From positions 434,001-498,000 of the forward strand of contig JARLUB010000001.1 of the NCBI GenBank assembly GCA_030920305.1: a stretch of DNA of 64,000 bases, in the 5' to 3' direction. This stretch comes from Eubacteriales bacterium SKADARSKE-1. GTDB taxonomy: Bacteria; Bacillota; Clostridia; Oscillospirales; Acutalibacteraceae. The notes under the pieces are model-generated. The model did no database searches. It saw only the letters and a list, made by a program, of their open reading frames with translations, and was not told the origin of the DNA. A program made the position numbers and the translations under genes. Position 1 is the first letter of the stretch; each line of letters starts with the position of its first letter. This document shows, piece after piece, positions 18,862 through 28,672 of this stretch.

Positions 18862-19977
18862 ATGAGAATCATATTGGCAGGAGGAGGCACTGCAGGCCAC
18901 ATAAATCCAGCGCTAGCAATAGCTCAATATATAAAAGATCATGACCCAGAAGCTAAAATCCTTTATGTTGGTGCTAAAGGTAAAATGGAAGAAGGGCTTG
19001 TAAAAAAAGCTGGCTTTGACTTTAAGGGAATAGGTATATCCGGTTTTAGCAGAGCAAAAAGTTTAGAAGGGTTTAAAAAAAATCTTTCTACTATAAAAAA
19101 ACTTATGTATTCATGTATAGATTCAAAAAAAATAATAAAGGATTTTAAACCGGATTTATGTATTGGAACTGGTGGCTATGTAAGTGGCCCGGTTTTATGG
19201 GAAGCAATAAGATTAAAAGTACCAATAATTATACATGAGCAAAATGCTTTTCCTGGTAAGACTACAAAAATGCTATCAAAAAAAGCTAGAAAGGTTATGC
19301 TAGCAGTTGAAGAATCAAAAAAATATTTTAGTAAGGACTGCAATTTAGTAGTCACTGGAAATCCAATAAGAAAAGAAATTATTATAGCAACAAAAGGGCC
19401 TTCCAAAAGGCATTTAAAACTTGATAAAAGACCCGTTATATTATCTTTTGGAGGAAGTCTTGGAGCAGATAAAATAAATAAGGCTGTTTTACACTTGTTG
19501 GTTGATACAGCAAAGACCGATGAGTTTCAACATATTCATGCATACGGTAGGTATGGGAAGTGGTTTGTACCAAAACTTTTAGAAAAAGGTGTGAATTTAG
19601 AAGAACACAAAAATTTTGACATACGAGAATATATAGATGACATGCCAGTCTGTTTAGCAGCAGCAGATTTAGTTATTTGCAGAGCCGGAGCGATTAGTTT
19701 AAGCGAAATAGAAGCACAAAAAAAAGCTTCAATATTAATTCCATCTCCAAATGTTGCAGAAAACCATCAATATCATAATGCTATGGCGCTTGTTAAAAAT
19801 GGTGCTGCTAATATAATTGAAGAAACGTCTTTAACTGGAGAAAAATTAATTTCTGTTGTAAAAGAAATGCTTTCAAGTAAAGAAAAATTAAGAGAATATC
19901 AAAAAAATGCAGGAGACATGGCTATAATAGATGCTAGTGATAGAATATATAAAGTGATTTTAGAGGTAGTGGGTTAG
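18862..19977 (+). CDS. murG: UDP-GlcNAc:lipid I N-acetylglucosaminyltransferase MurG
   Basis: MurG of 371 residues, a peripheral GT-B glycosyltransferase that adds GlcNAc to lipid I to make lipid II. The N-terminal GGGTAGHINPA loop at residues 7-17, GTGGYVSGPV near 94, the central FGGSLGA near 194 and the UDP-GlcNAc-binding region RAGAISLSEIEA are present. It starts 17 bases after ftsW with an AGGGTG RBS, placing the flippase, polymerase and lipid II synthesis genes in one message. Confidence 0.97.
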   Translation: MRIILAGGGTAGHINPALAIAQYIKDHDPEAKILYVGAKGKMEEGLVKKAGFDFKGIGISGFSRAKSLEGFKKNLSTIKKLMYSCIDSKKIIKDFKPDLCIGTGGYVSGPVLWEAIRLKVPIIIHEQNAFPGKTTKMLSKKARKVMLAVEESKKYFSKDCNLVVTGNPIRKEIIIATKGPSKRHLKLDKRPVILSFGGSLGADKINKAVLHLLVDTAKTDEFQHIHAYGRYGKWFVPKLLEKGVNLEEHKNFDIREYIDDMPVCLAAADLVICRAGAISLSEIEAQKKASILIPSPNVAENHQYHNAMALVKNGAANIIEETSLTGEKLISVVKEMLSSKEKLREYQKNAGDMAIIDASDRIYKVILEVVG

Positions 19978-20047
19978 AATTCACGATACCACGCCACACA
20001 GCATAAAGTGTATAAGACATTAGATGTTGTGGAAAGGGTGGTCCTCT

Positions 20048-21301
20048 ATGTCAAAACTTTTAATAGAGGGAAATAGAAAATTAAATGGAATTGTGTCTAT
20101 TCAAGGATCTAAAAATAGCGTCTTGCCAATTTTGGCAGCAAGTGTTCTTTGTTCGGGCAAGTGTATTTTACATAATTGCCCGAACCTTTTAGATGTAGAC
20201 TTCTCTATTAAAATTTTAGAGTACTTGGGTGCTATTGTTATAAAAGATGGAAATGATTTATTAATTGATACTAGCACTATTGAAAAGTACGATATACCTG
20301 ATTATCTTATGAAAGAAATGAGATCATCAATTATATTTTTGGGTGCTATTTTATCTAGGTTAAAAAGAGCAAAATTGTTTTTTCCTGGTGGTTGTGAACT
20401 AGGACCAAGGCCTATAGATTTTCATTTAAACGCATTTCGTCAAATGGGAGCGATTATAAATGAAGAAGGGTGTGCGCTTAATTGCTATGCCAATAAAAGG
20501 CTAAATGGTACACAGATTGATCTTCCTTTACCAAGTGTGGGAGCTACTGAAAATATTATGATTGTTGCAACTTTAGCAAACGGCATAACTATTATCAATA
20601 ATGCAGCAAGAGAACCCGAAATTTGTGACTTGGCAAGATTTTTAAATGCTTGTGGTGCTAAAATTTTTGGAGCGGGTGAAAGTTTACTTGCAATTGAGGG
20701 TGTAAAAAAACTTTACGGAACAGAGCATAGTATAATCCCAGATAGGATAGTGGCATCAACATTTATGTCATCAGCAGCTATAACAGGTGGTGAAATACTG
20801 CTTAAAAATGTGGTGCCGGAACATTTACATTCTGTGATTTCAGTGTTTGAGGAAATGGGCTGTGAAATTGATAGTTTAGGTAAAGAGATGAATTTTAAAT
20901 CACCAAAAAGGTTAAAATCAATTAAAAAAGTGGTAACTAAACCGTATCCAGGGTTTCCAACAGATACACAGGCTATATTGCTGGCTGTTTCTTCAATAGC
21001 ACAGGGAGAAAGCACATTTATTGAAAGCATATTTAAAAACCGTTTTGGCTATACAAACGAACTTTTAAAATTTGGAGCTAATATTGATTTAATAGGAAAG
21101 AGCGCAGTTGTAAATGGAACTCCTAAACTTTTTGGAGCAAATGTTAAAGCTTTTGATTTAAGAGGAGCTGCATCTTTGATTATAGCTGCCTTGGGAGCCT
21201 TTGGCAATTCAGAAATTCAGGGGCTGAAACATCTTGATAGAGGTTATGAAAATATAGAAGAAAAATTAAGTAATTTAGGTGCTATAATTAAAAGAGTTTA
21301 A
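20048..21301 (+). CDS. murA: UDP-N-acetylglucosamine 1-carboxyvinyltransferase MurA
   Basis: MurA (417 residues) performs the first committed step of peptidoglycan synthesis, moving enolpyruvate from PEP to UDP-GlcNAc. The substrate loop GSKNSVLPILAAS is near the N-terminus and RPIDFHLNAFRQMGA near 120. The loop that carries the fosfomycin-target cysteine in many MurA enzymes reads FPGGCELGPRPID, with the cysteine present. The true start is ATG 20048, after AAAGGGTGG; the ATG at 20024 lies upstream of that RBS. Its position between murG and ftsQ, where murB often lies, is a clostridial variation. Confidence 0.95.
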   Translation: MSKLLIEGNRKLNGIVSIQGSKNSVLPILAASVLCSGKCILHNCPNLLDVDFSIKILEYLGAIVIKDGNDLLIDTSTIEKYDIPDYLMKEMRSSIIFLGAILSRLKRAKLFFPGGCELGPRPIDFHLNAFRQMGAIINEEGCALNCYANKRLNGTQIDLPLPSVGATENIMIVATLANGITIINNAAREPEICDLARFLNACGAKIFGAGESLLAIEGVKKLYGTEHSIIPDRIVASTFMSSAAITGGEILLKNVVPEHLHSVISVFEEMGCEIDSLGKEMNFKSPKRLKSIKKVVTKPYPGFPTDTQAILLAVSSIAQGESTFIESIFKNRFGYTNELLKFGANIDLIGKSAVVNGTPKLFGANVKAFDLRGAASLIIAALGAFGNSEIQGLKHLDRGYENIEEKLSNLGAIIKRV

Positions 21302-21318
21302 TAAAAAGGAAAATAAAG

Positions 21319-22146
21319 ATGGTTAAAAAGACAAGATTAGGGAATATAAGAAAGTCGAATATAGAAAAAACAAAGAGAAATGAAAGTCAAATAAGGAAAA
21401 AACAAAACAGGTATAGGTTAAAATTAATATTAAGTTATTTAGTTATTTTTTCTATAGTCACAGCGTTAGGAGCGGGGCTTTCGATTGCGTTACTTTTTAA
21501 AATAGATAAAATAAGTGTAATCGGAGATTCGCCTTATAGCTATGATGAATTATTAGAAAATAGTGGAATAAAGGTAGGCAATAATTTATTTTTAATCAAT
21601 ACAAAAGCTTCTGAAAATAAAATAGAAAAATCCTTGACTTATATTGAAAAAGCAAGTATAAGCAAGAAGTTTCCAAATGAAGTGATAATAAAATTAGAAC
21701 CTGCAAAAAAAGAATTTGCATTTAAAACAGATCAGAGATTCATTGTTTTAAGTAATTCAGGAAAAGTTTTAGAAATTTGTGACTCTGAGCCGGATGAAAC
21801 AGCTTTAGTAAAAGGAATTAATTTAAAAACCTTTGAGGTAGGCTCAAAGGCTACATATGAAGATATTAAGCAGGGAGAAACTTTTGAGAACTTAATAAGT
21901 TTGCTAAGTTCACATGAATTAAATAAAATTACTGGTATTGATTTTTCAAGCTCTTTAAATATTATAATTAATTACGAACATAGATTAGATATAAACTTAG
22001 GGTTATATGAAAATATAGACTATAAATTGAGAATGGCAAAAGAAATAATCAATACTAAAATAGGGGAAAAAGAAAGTGGGGTTTTAGAATTATCTACAGT
22101 ATCAAAAGATAATCGTTCATATTTTAAACCAACCGCTACAAATTGA
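21319..22146 (+). CDS. ftsQ: Cell-division protein FtsQ/DivIB
   Basis: A 275-residue bitopic division protein. A strongly basic cytosolic N-terminus of about 35 residues is followed by one membrane helix (LILSYLVIFSIVTALGAGL, part) and a POTRA domain starting near KIDKISVIGDSPYSYDELL. A beta domain ending near residue 250 follows. It links FtsL/DivIC to the septal synthase. Position just before ftsZ and the POTRA pattern make the call firm, although the sequence is divergent. RBS AAAAGGAAAA, 17 bases after murA. Confidence 0.9.
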   Translation: MVKKTRLGNIRKSNIEKTKRNESQIRKKQNRYRLKLILSYLVIFSIVTALGAGLSIALLFKIDKISVIGDSPYSYDELLENSGIKVGNNLFLINTKASENKIEKSLTYIEKASISKKFPNEVIIKLEPAKKEFAFKTDQRFIVLSNSGKVLEICDSEPDETALVKGINLKTFEVGSKATYEDIKQGETFENLISLLSSHELNKITGIDFSSSLNIIINYEHRLDINLGLYENIDYKLRMAKEIINTKIGEKESGVLELSTVSKDNRSYFKPTATN

Positions 22147-22331
22147 TTATTTTTATTAAAATTATGGAATAATTTGCAGAAAAATGAAAGATATATGGGA
22201 ATTTATTAAAAATATATAAAACTTTTTAAAAATAATCTATTGAAATTCTTATAAAAAGATGATAAATTATATTTGGGTTTGTATATAAAAATGCAAATAA
22301 TAGTATACAGATAAAAAGAGGAGGGCTCTTT

Positions 22332-23519
22332 GTGGCTTTTGAGTTAGAAAATGATTTTGATAATATAGTTCAGATAAAAGTTATTGGTGTTGGCGGCGGC
22401 GGCGGTAACGCTCTTGACAGAATGATAACAACGGGCGTTAAGTGTGTTGATTTTATTTCTGTAAATACGGACAAGCAGGCATTACAGCGTTCAAAAGCAA
22501 CACAAAAAATTCAGATTGGTGAAAAAATAACTCAAGGTAAGGGTGCAGGATCGAAACCAGAAATAGGGCAAAAGGCTGCAGAAGAAAACAGAGAAGAGAT
22601 ATCACAAACTCTTAAGGGCACTGATATGGTATTTATAACGGCTGGAATGGGAGGTGGCACCGGAACTGGGGCTGCACCAATTGTAGCAAAACTTGCAAGA
22701 GAGATGGGAATACTTACAATAGGAATAGTGACAAAGCCATTTGCTTTTGAGGGTAAACGGAGAATGGAACAAGCTGAGTCTGGTATAAAAGCACTTAGAG
22801 AACATGTTGACTCGCTTGTTATAATACCTAATGAAAGACTTAAATATGCTAGTGAACAAAGAATAACTTTGGTGAATGCTTTTGCTGTAGCAGACGATGT
22901 TTTACGACAGGGAGTACAGAGCATTTCAGATTTGATACTTCTTCCCGGCCTTGTAAACTTAGATTTTGCAGATGTTACGGCTGTAATGAAAGATGCTGGC
23001 TATGCACACATGGGAGTTGGACGAGCTTCTGGCAAAGAAAAAGCAGAAGCTGCTGCACTTATGGCAATATCAAGTCCGCTTCTTGAAACTGCGATCAATG
23101 GTGCAAAAGGTGTTATCATTAATATTACATCTTCGCCAGATATTGGTCTTGATGAGATTGAAACAGCGTCAACTATGATAGCAGATCAAGCAGATAGCGA
23201 AGCTAATATTATTTGGGGTGCAGCTTTTGACGAAAGTATGGAAGATGAGATTAGTGTAACTGTTATAGCAACAGGGTTTGCTAATGAAAACGATAGTGCT
23301 TTAAGTAAAAATGTTGTTTTGGAAAGCAAATTTATGAACGGCGAAGTTGAAGTTTCAAGACCACTTAATGATTTGAATATAGTACAAACAGAAACTAATA
23401 GTACCGAAGAAAATTCAAAAGAAGAAAAGCAGACCAGTGTTGCGGAACAAAGTACAGATATAATTGATACTGAAGAAGATACTTTTTATGATATAATGTC
23501 AATTTTTAATCGTAGATAA
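22332..23519 (+). CDS. ftsZ: Cell-division GTPase FtsZ
   Basis: FtsZ of 395 residues; the tubulin-like GTPase that forms the cytokinetic ring. The glycine-rich N-terminal loop [13 protein letters not shown], the tubulin signature GGGTGTG near residue 105 and the T7-loop block VNLDFADV near 205 are intact. A variable acidic linker from about 330 leads to the C-terminal peptide [11 protein letters not shown], which docks membrane anchors. GTG start behind a very strong GAGGAGGG. The 185-base gap upstream contains a plausible TTGAAA-17-TAAATT promoter, so ftsZ may also be transcribed separately. Confidence 0.97.
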   Translation: MAFELENDFDNIVQIKVIGVGGGGGNALDRMITTGVKCVDFISVNTDKQALQRSKATQKIQIGEKITQGKGAGSKPEIGQKAAEENREEISQTLKGTDMVFITAGMGGGTGTGAAPIVAKLAREMGILTIGIVTKPFAFEGKRRMEQAESGIKALREHVDSLVIIPNERLKYASEQRITLVNAFAVADDVLRQGVQSISDLILLPGLVNLDFADVTAVMKDAGYAHMGVGRASGKEKAEAAALMAISSPLLETAINGAKGVIINITSSPDIGLDEIETASTMIADQADSEANIIWGAAFDESMEDEISVTVIATGFANENDSALSKNVVLESKFMNGEVEVSRPLNDLNIVQTETNSTEENSKEEKQTSVAEQSTDIIDTEEDTFYDIMSIFNRR

Positions 23520-23535
23520 TATAAGTTTACATAGT

Positions 23536-23565
23536 AAAAAAGGTTCGGAAAGCCGAACCTTTTTG
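23536..23565 (+). terminator. Terminator of the division operon
   Basis: Stem AGGTTCGG / CCGAACCT with an AAAG loop, flanked by A5 and T5, 16 bases after the ftsZ stop. Symmetric flanks suggest it can also act from the other side. Confidence 0.92.
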
Positions 23566-23613
23566 ATATTGGATTAAAAATCCTGATATAATGTAATAAC
23601 AATGTTTTAAGTT

Positions 23614-23673
23614 AGCCAAAAAACGCGCCATTTCCGCGCTAACTTTGTTAGCACTTTCGCGGCGCTTTTTTAG
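23614..23673 (-). terminator. Long nested hairpin downstream of rdgB
   Basis: On the minus strand an outer A6GCGCC / GGCGCGT6 stem encloses a second stem, GCTAAC-AAA-GTTAGC, ending in six T residues after the rdgB stop. Together with the ftsZ terminator it separates two convergent units. The two-tier architecture over some 60 bases is unusual for a simple terminator. Confidence 0.7.
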
Positions 23674-23677
23674 CTCA

Positions 23678-24277
23678 TTATTTTTCACTAATAAACGTTT
23701 TAAAAAATTCTAAAAATTTATTTAAGGCAATTGCTCTGTGGTTTATTTTTGTTCTTAGTTCATCGGGCATTTGGGAAAAAGTTTGGCTGTATCCATTTGG
23801 TAAAAAGTAAGGGCAATAAGCAAACCCGTTTTTCCCTCTTCCTGGATATACAAATTCACCTTCAAAAGTACCTGTAAAAGTTTTTTCAATAATTTCATTA
23901 CTTTTTTCATATATAAAGGAGATACAACATATAAAGTAAGCTTTTTTATTATTTTCATTTAAACACTCATTTAAAATATGACAAGCATTTTCATAATTTC
24001 CAGCAGCTTTAGCAAAACGATTAGAAGCAAGACCCGGGAATCCATTTAACCCATCAATGCAAAATCCGGAATCGTCGGCTAGGCTAGGCAGATGAGTTTT
24101 AGAAAAAGCCGCTTTAGCTTTTATTAGGGAATTTTCAGCAAAAGTTTTACCATCTTCAATGGGTTCACTAAGGCCTAACTCTTTTGAAGTTTTAATGTTT
24201 ACGCCAAAGGGCCCTAAAAGACTTTTGATTTCTAAAATTTTATTTTCGTTACCTGATGCTAAGACGATGGTTTTCAT
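23678..24277 (-). CDS. rdgB: XTP/dITP diphosphatase (RdgB/HAM1)
   Basis: House-cleaning nucleotide pyrophosphatase of 199 residues that hydrolyses dITP, XTP and related damaged purine nucleotides so they are not built into nucleic acids. The family motifs SGNENKILEI (residues about 8-17), LADDSGFCIDGLNGFPG near 66-82 and the ending NHRALALN-type block (NHRAIALNKF) are present. ATG with GGAGG upstream. It is divergent from the PAP2 gene. Confidence 0.94.
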   Translation of the reverse strand: MKTIVLASGNENKILEIKSLLGPFGVNIKTSKELGLSEPIEDGKTFAENSLIKAKAAFSKTHLPSLADDSGFCIDGLNGFPGLASNRFAKAAGNYENACHILNECLNENNKKAYFICCISFIYEKSNEIIEKTFTGTFEGEFVYPGRGKNGFAYCPYFLPNGYSQTFSQMPDELRTKINHRAIALNKFLEFFKTFISEK

Positions 24278-24454
24278 TTAATTTCCTCCATGATACAGTG
24301 GTTTTAGTAGGTATTCTATACTTTTATAATGGTAACATACCACAGACTTTAAAGTCAAATTATGTGTACTTTTGTCAACGAAAACATATTATTTTTATGT
24401 TACTTATGTTATAATAATTAGATGTTGAAAAAATAAAAAAGGATATAATTTATA

Positions 24455-24973
24455 ATGATTAACACAATAAAAACATTAGATGAGAGAATACTTTTAAAAA
24501 TTGCAAAACTACAAAGGCCATATTTAAACAAAATTATGGTAGCTACAACAACAGCCGGAAATACAGGCACAATATGGCTTTTAATTGCGTTTCCTATGTT
24601 ATTAAATTCTACTGCTAGGAATCAGGGAATAAAATTAATACTCTCGCTTTTGTTAACTGGTTTTATGGGAGAAATAATAATAAAACGTTTAGTTGGTAGG
24701 ATGAGGCCTTCAAAGATATCTGAACAGGAAAAATTACTTATAAAAAAACCAATAACATATTCGTTTCCATCGGGTCACACTTCATCGTCATTTGCAGCAG
24801 CGTTGACAATATCTTTAAACTATCCAAATTTTGCAGTAGCAGCTTTTACTTTGGCAGGTGCTATAGCATTTTCAAGGTTATATCTAAGAGTACATTATCC
24901 ATCAGATATATTGGCAGGTGCGGTGCTTGGTATCATATGTTCATTGGGTGTAAACGCCTTTTATCTTTCTTAA
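24455..24973 (+). CDS. PAP2-family membrane phosphatase
   Basis: A 172-residue membrane protein with all three PAP2 motifs in order: KRLVGRMRP (K-x6-R-P, near residues 72-80), PSGHTSSSF near 106 and SRLYLRVHYPSD near 145. Several membrane helices surround them. Bacterial members of this size dephosphorylate undecaprenyl pyrophosphate or phosphatidylglycerol phosphate. Given the nearby peptidoglycan genes, undecaprenyl-PP recycling is a reasonable but unproven guess. It starts a rightward unit continuing into ruvC, 24-27 bases downstream. Confidence 0.88.
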   Translation: MINTIKTLDERILLKIAKLQRPYLNKIMVATTTAGNTGTIWLLIAFPMLLNSTARNQGIKLILSLLLTGFMGEIIIKRLVGRMRPSKISEQEKLLIKKPITYSFPSGHTSSSFAAALTISLNYPNFAVAAFTLAGAIAFSRLYLRVHYPSDILAGAVLGIICSLGVNAFYLS

Positions 24974-25000
24974 AATAAAAATGAAAAGGGGTTTAGATTG

Positions 25001-25522
25001 GTGATAATACTTGGAATAGACCCGGGTTATGCAATTGTTGGATATGGAGCATTGGCTGCAAAAAATGGAGTTTTTAGATCTCTTTGTTATGGCGCAGTTA
25101 CAACAGATGCTAGTGATAACTTTTCAAAGCGAATTAGCATAATTTATGATAGTATGAAGGAAATATTAGAAAAAATAAATGTTGATGCGCTAGCTATAGA
25201 AAAGCTTTACTTTCAAAACAACCAAAAAACAGCAATTTGCGTGGCCGAAGCTCGAGGGGTTATATTGCTTTCAGCCCAAAAGGCAAGGGTGCCAGTTTTT
25301 GAATATACACCACTTCAAGTTAAAACGGCTGTTACAGGCTATGGAAAGGCGAAGAAACCTCAGGTCATGCAGATGACTAAAAGACTTTTAAATTTAAAAG
25401 AAATGCCAAAATTTGATGATACAGCAGATGCTTTAGCTATTGCAATTTGTCATGCGCAAACATCGGGTGCTAGGTTTTGTGCAACTATGATTGGGGGGAG
25501 GTCAAAAACCAATGTTTTATAG
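25001..25522 (+). CDS. ruvC: Holliday-junction resolvase RuvC
   Basis: RuvC of 173 residues, the RNase H-fold endonuclease that cleaves Holliday junctions. Catalytic acidic residues are seen in GIDPGYAIVGYG (residues about 5-16), AIEKLYF near 66 and DDTADALAIAICH near 139. I choose GTG 25001, since relatives begin M-x-I-L-G-I-D-P-G; TTG 24998 is possible. The last 11 bases overlap ruvA. Complete ruvCAB clusters are typical of Clostridia, whereas Bacilli normally use RecU. Confidence 0.96.
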   Translation: MIILGIDPGYAIVGYGALAAKNGVFRSLCYGAVTTDASDNFSKRISIIYDSMKEILEKINVDALAIEKLYFQNNQKTAICVAEARGVILLSAQKARVPVFEYTPLQVKTAVTGYGKAKKPQVMQMTKRLLNLKEMPKFDDTADALAIAICHAQTSGARFCATMIGGRSKTNVL

Positions 25523-26111
25523 CTTAAGAGGGCAGCTAGTTCATTTAGAAGATGGAATAGCAGTGGTAGAATGTGCTGGTGTTGGCTATAAATGCTTTGT
25601 TACGGCTAATACGCAAAAAGAGCTTTTAACGTTGGGCCAAGAAGTAACTTTGTATACACATTTAAATGTTAGAGAAGATGCTATGGACTTGTTTGGATTT
25701 TTAAAAAAAGAAGAGCTTGATTGTTTTAAGCTTTTAATTTCAGTTTCTGGTGTTGGAGCAAAAGTTGGTATTGCGATTTTATCTTCGCTTTTGCCAGAAC
25801 AAGTTTTTATGGCAATTTCAACTGGTGACAGTAAAATTCTGACAGTAGCGCCGGGTGTTGGAAGCAAATTAGCCCAAAGAGTAATTTTGGAACTAAAAGA
25901 TAAGGTGAGAACAGCCTTTTGTTATTCCAATGAAAAATCAGTGGCTTCTAATTTTTTATCTAATAATAATACTTCGAAGGCATTGGCTGCTTTAACTTCA
26001 CTTGGCTATTTATCAACTGACGTAATGCCAATAGTATCATCGCTTGATAGCTCTTTACCGGTTGAAGAATTAATAAGGCTTTCCTTAAAATCATTGGCAG
26101 GGAGGTTTTAG
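25512..26111 (+). CDS. ruvA: Holliday-junction branch-migration protein RuvA
   Basis: RuvA of 199 residues, the tetrameric DNA-binding partner of RuvB. The N-terminal OB fold starts MFYSLRGQL; two helix-hairpin-helix motifs (VSGVGAKVGIAIL and APGVGSKLAQRVI, residues about 75-125) bind the junction; the small C-terminal domain III (from about 150, KALAALTSLGY) contacts RuvB. The start is ATG 25512, after the RBS GGGGGGAGG inside ruvC. The overlap implies translational coupling. Confidence 0.96.
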   Translation: MFYSLRGQLVHLEDGIAVVECAGVGYKCFVTANTQKELLTLGQEVTLYTHLNVREDAMDLFGFLKKEELDCFKLLISVSGVGAKVGIAILSSLLPEQVFMAISTGDSKILTVAPGVGSKLAQRVILELKDKVRTAFCYSNEKSVASNFLSNNNTSKALAALTSLGYLSTDVMPIVSSLDSSLPVEELIRLSLKSLAGRF

Positions 26112-26114
26112 GCT

Positions 26115-27137
26115 TTGGAATTTGACCTTGAAAACAGGCTTTTATCTCAAGAAGAGATACCAGAAGATCTTGATTCAGACAATCCACTAAGACCAAAAGT
26201 ATTAAACGAATACATTGGTCAAGATAAAGTTAAAGAAAATCTCTCAATTTTTATGAAAGCTGCCAAAAAACGAAATGAGCCGCTTGATCATACACTTTTA
26301 TATGGGCCGCCAGGGCTAGGCAAAACAACTTTAGCCGGTATAATAGCAAATGAAATGGGCGTAAATATTAGAATAACGTCTGGGCCTGCAATTGAAAAAC
26401 CAGGTGATTTAGCAGCACTGCTTACTAATTTGAGCCCAAATGATGTACTGTTTATTGACGAAATACACAGGCTTCCAAGAACAGTCGAAGAAATATTGTA
26501 CCCGGCGATGGAAGATTTCTCAATAGATATAATAACAGGAAAAGGTCAAATGGCGGCTTCATACCACTTGCCACTTCCAAAATTCACGTTGGTTGGAGCT
26601 ACTACTAGGGCAGGGCAATTATCGGCACCTCTTAGAGATCGCTTTGGCGTTGTTTTAAGATTGGAAATGTACACCCCCAAGGAGCTATGTAAGATAGCTA
26701 TGAGAAGTTCTAATATTTTAAACATACCAATTGATAAAGATGGTGCACTAGAAATTGCATCAAGGTCTCGTGGAACACCTAGAATAGCTAACCGGCTTTT
26801 ACGAAGAATACGGGACTTTGCTGAAATTTTAAGTGATGGTATAATAACAGAGAAAACTGCAAAAATAGCGCTTGATAGGTTGGAAGTTGACGAATTAGGA
26901 CTTGACGCAAATGATAGACGAATGATAAGCGCGATAATTAAATTTTACGGTGGGGGGCCCGTAGGGGTTGAAACTTTAGCGGCTGCTATAGGAGAAGAAG
27001 CGGTTACTATTGAGGATGTTTATGAGCCGTATTTAATGCAAATAGGCTTTTTGAGTAGAACACCAAGGGGGAGAATTGCAACTGACAGTGCATACTTGCA
27101 CCTTGGTTTGCCAAATTCAAAAGAAATTAGAACTTAA
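26115..27137 (+). CDS. ruvB: Holliday-junction helicase RuvB
   Basis: AAA+ branch-migration motor of 340 residues. Walker [10 protein letters not shown] is near residues 57-65, Walker B LFIDEIHR near 108, sensor 1 with [18 protein letters not shown] near 155-172 (arginine finger RDR), and a winged-helix DNA-binding C-terminus ending [13 protein letters not shown] start with GGGAGG upstream, three bases after ruvA. The short gap and shared function indicate a single ruvCAB message. Confidence 0.97.
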   Translation: MEFDLENRLLSQEEIPEDLDSDNPLRPKVLNEYIGQDKVKENLSIFMKAAKKRNEPLDHTLLYGPPGLGKTTLAGIIANEMGVNIRITSGPAIEKPGDLAALLTNLSPNDVLFIDEIHRLPRTVEEILYPAMEDFSIDIITGKGQMAASYHLPLPKFTLVGATTRAGQLSAPLRDRFGVVLRLEMYTPKELCKIAMRSSNILNIPIDKDGALEIASRSRGTPRIANRLLRRIRDFAEILSDGIITEKTAKIALDRLEVDELGLDANDRRMISAIIKFYGGGPVGVETLAAAIGEEAVTIEDVYEPYLMQIGFLSRTPRGRIATDSAYLHLGLPNSKEIRT

Positions 27138-27174
27138 AATTTATAATACTTTATAAACAAGAAAGGTAGACTTT

Positions 27175-28584
27175 ATGGGCAGATTATTTGGAACAGATGG
27201 AGTAAGGGGCGTTGCTAATGCCGATTTAACTCCGGAACTTGCAATGAATATATCAAGAGCTTCAACATTTGTACTTACAAAAAATAAAACTAAAAGGCCA
27301 AAAGTATTAGTAGGCAAAGATACCAGGCTTTCTTCAGACATGCTCGAAGGGGCGTTGATTGCAGGATTTTGTTCAGTTGGGGCAGATGTTGTATCGTTAG
27401 GGGTTGTGCCAACTCCAGCTGTAGCTTATTTAGTTAAAAAATATAAAGCCGATGCTGGTGTTATGATTTCAGCATCGCATAATACATACGAATTTAATGG
27501 TATAAAAATATTTAGTGGTGATGGTTATAAGTTACCAGATGCACTTGAAGAAGAAATAGAAGCAATAGTGCTTGATGGTGCTGAAATAATAGAACTTCCA
27601 TATGAATCAAATATAGGAAAAATAATAGAATCTGATAACGCTACTAGAGACTATGTTGATTATATAAAGAGCACAACTGATGAAAAGTTAAATGGTTTGA
27701 AGATTGCATTTGACTGTTCTAATGGTTCTGCTTCTAGAACGGCAGAAAAGCTGTTTGAAGAACTTGGTGTAGAATGTTTTATGCTACACAATAAGCCTGA
27801 CGGAATAAATATCAATAAAGATTGTGGTTCAGTGCATCTAAAAAACCTTGTAGATTTTGTAAAAGAGAATAACCTTGATGCGGGAATAGCTTTTGATGGC
27901 GATGCTGACAGGTGTTTAGCAGTTGACGATAAGGGTAACATTATTGATGGCGATTTTATAATGGCTATTTGTGCAGAAAATTTAAAAGAGCAAGGCAAGT
28001 TGGCAAAAGATACTGTAGTTGGAACTATAATGGCCAACATAGGGTTTAATTGTTTTTGTGAAAAGAATGGTATAAATTTAGTATCGGCAGATGTTGGGGA
28101 TAGATATGTTCTTGAAAACATGTTGATGGGAGGCTATAACTTTGGAGGAGAACAGTCAGGACATGTTATTTTTCTTGACTTTGCAACAACAGGTGATGGC
28201 CAATTAACTGCCACACAGCTTTTAAGCATAATGAAAAGGAAAAATACAAAACTTTCAGATTTATCAAAGCTTATGGTAAAATACCCGCAGGTCATGATAA
28301 ATGTTAATGTTAGTCAAGAGGGAAAATTGCGCTTTTATACAGATGATGTTGTAAAGGCAGCAATAGAGAGAGCAAAAAATGATTTATGTAGAAATACTAA
28401 TTTAGAAAAGGATGCAGAAGAAAAAAATTTAAATGCAGTTTCTGAAAGAAATGGAAGAATACTTGTGAGAGCATCAGGAACCGAACCTTTAATAAGAGTT
28501 ATGCTAGAGGGCGAAAACTGTGAAGAGATAAGCAGAATTGCAAATGAAGTTGCGGATGTTGTTAGAGAAAGGCTTAGCAATTAA
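27175..28584 (+). CDS. glmM: Phosphoglucosamine mutase GlmM
   Basis: GlmM (469 residues) converts glucosamine 6-phosphate to glucosamine 1-phosphate for UDP-GlcNAc. The phosphoserine loop MISASHNTYEFNG lies near residue 98-110, the metal loop DGDADR near 243, the sugar loop GGEQSGH near 325 and the phosphate site RASGTEPLIR near 435. It is about 20 residues longer than most; the extra length is an insert around NTNLEKDAEEKNLNAVSE just before the phosphate site. It serves the same peptidoglycan pathway as murA and pgi elsewhere in the window. Confidence 0.96.
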   Translation: MGRLFGTDGVRGVANADLTPELAMNISRASTFVLTKNKTKRPKVLVGKDTRLSSDMLEGALIAGFCSVGADVVSLGVVPTPAVAYLVKKYKADAGVMISASHNTYEFNGIKIFSGDGYKLPDALEEEIEAIVLDGAEIIELPYESNIGKIIESDNATRDYVDYIKSTTDEKLNGLKIAFDCSNGSASRTAEKLFEELGVECFMLHNKPDGININKDCGSVHLKNLVDFVKENNLDAGIAFDGDADRCLAVDDKGNIIDGDFIMAICAENLKEQGKLAKDTVVGTIMANIGFNCFCEKNGINLVSADVGDRYVLENMLMGGYNFGGEQSGHVIFLDFATTGDGQLTATQLLSIMKRKNTKLSDLSKLMVKYPQVMINVNVSQEGKLRFYTDDVVKAAIERAKNDLCRNTNLEKDAEEKNLNAVSERNGRILVRASGTEPLIRVMLEGENCEEISRIANEVADVVRERLSN

Positions 28585-28672
28585 AAAAATTAATTAGTAT
28601 GAAAAAGGTTAAATGAAATTTTTTGTTTAAAAGCTAGTGCTTTCGCGACTTTGAAAAGGAAGGAAGAAACAT

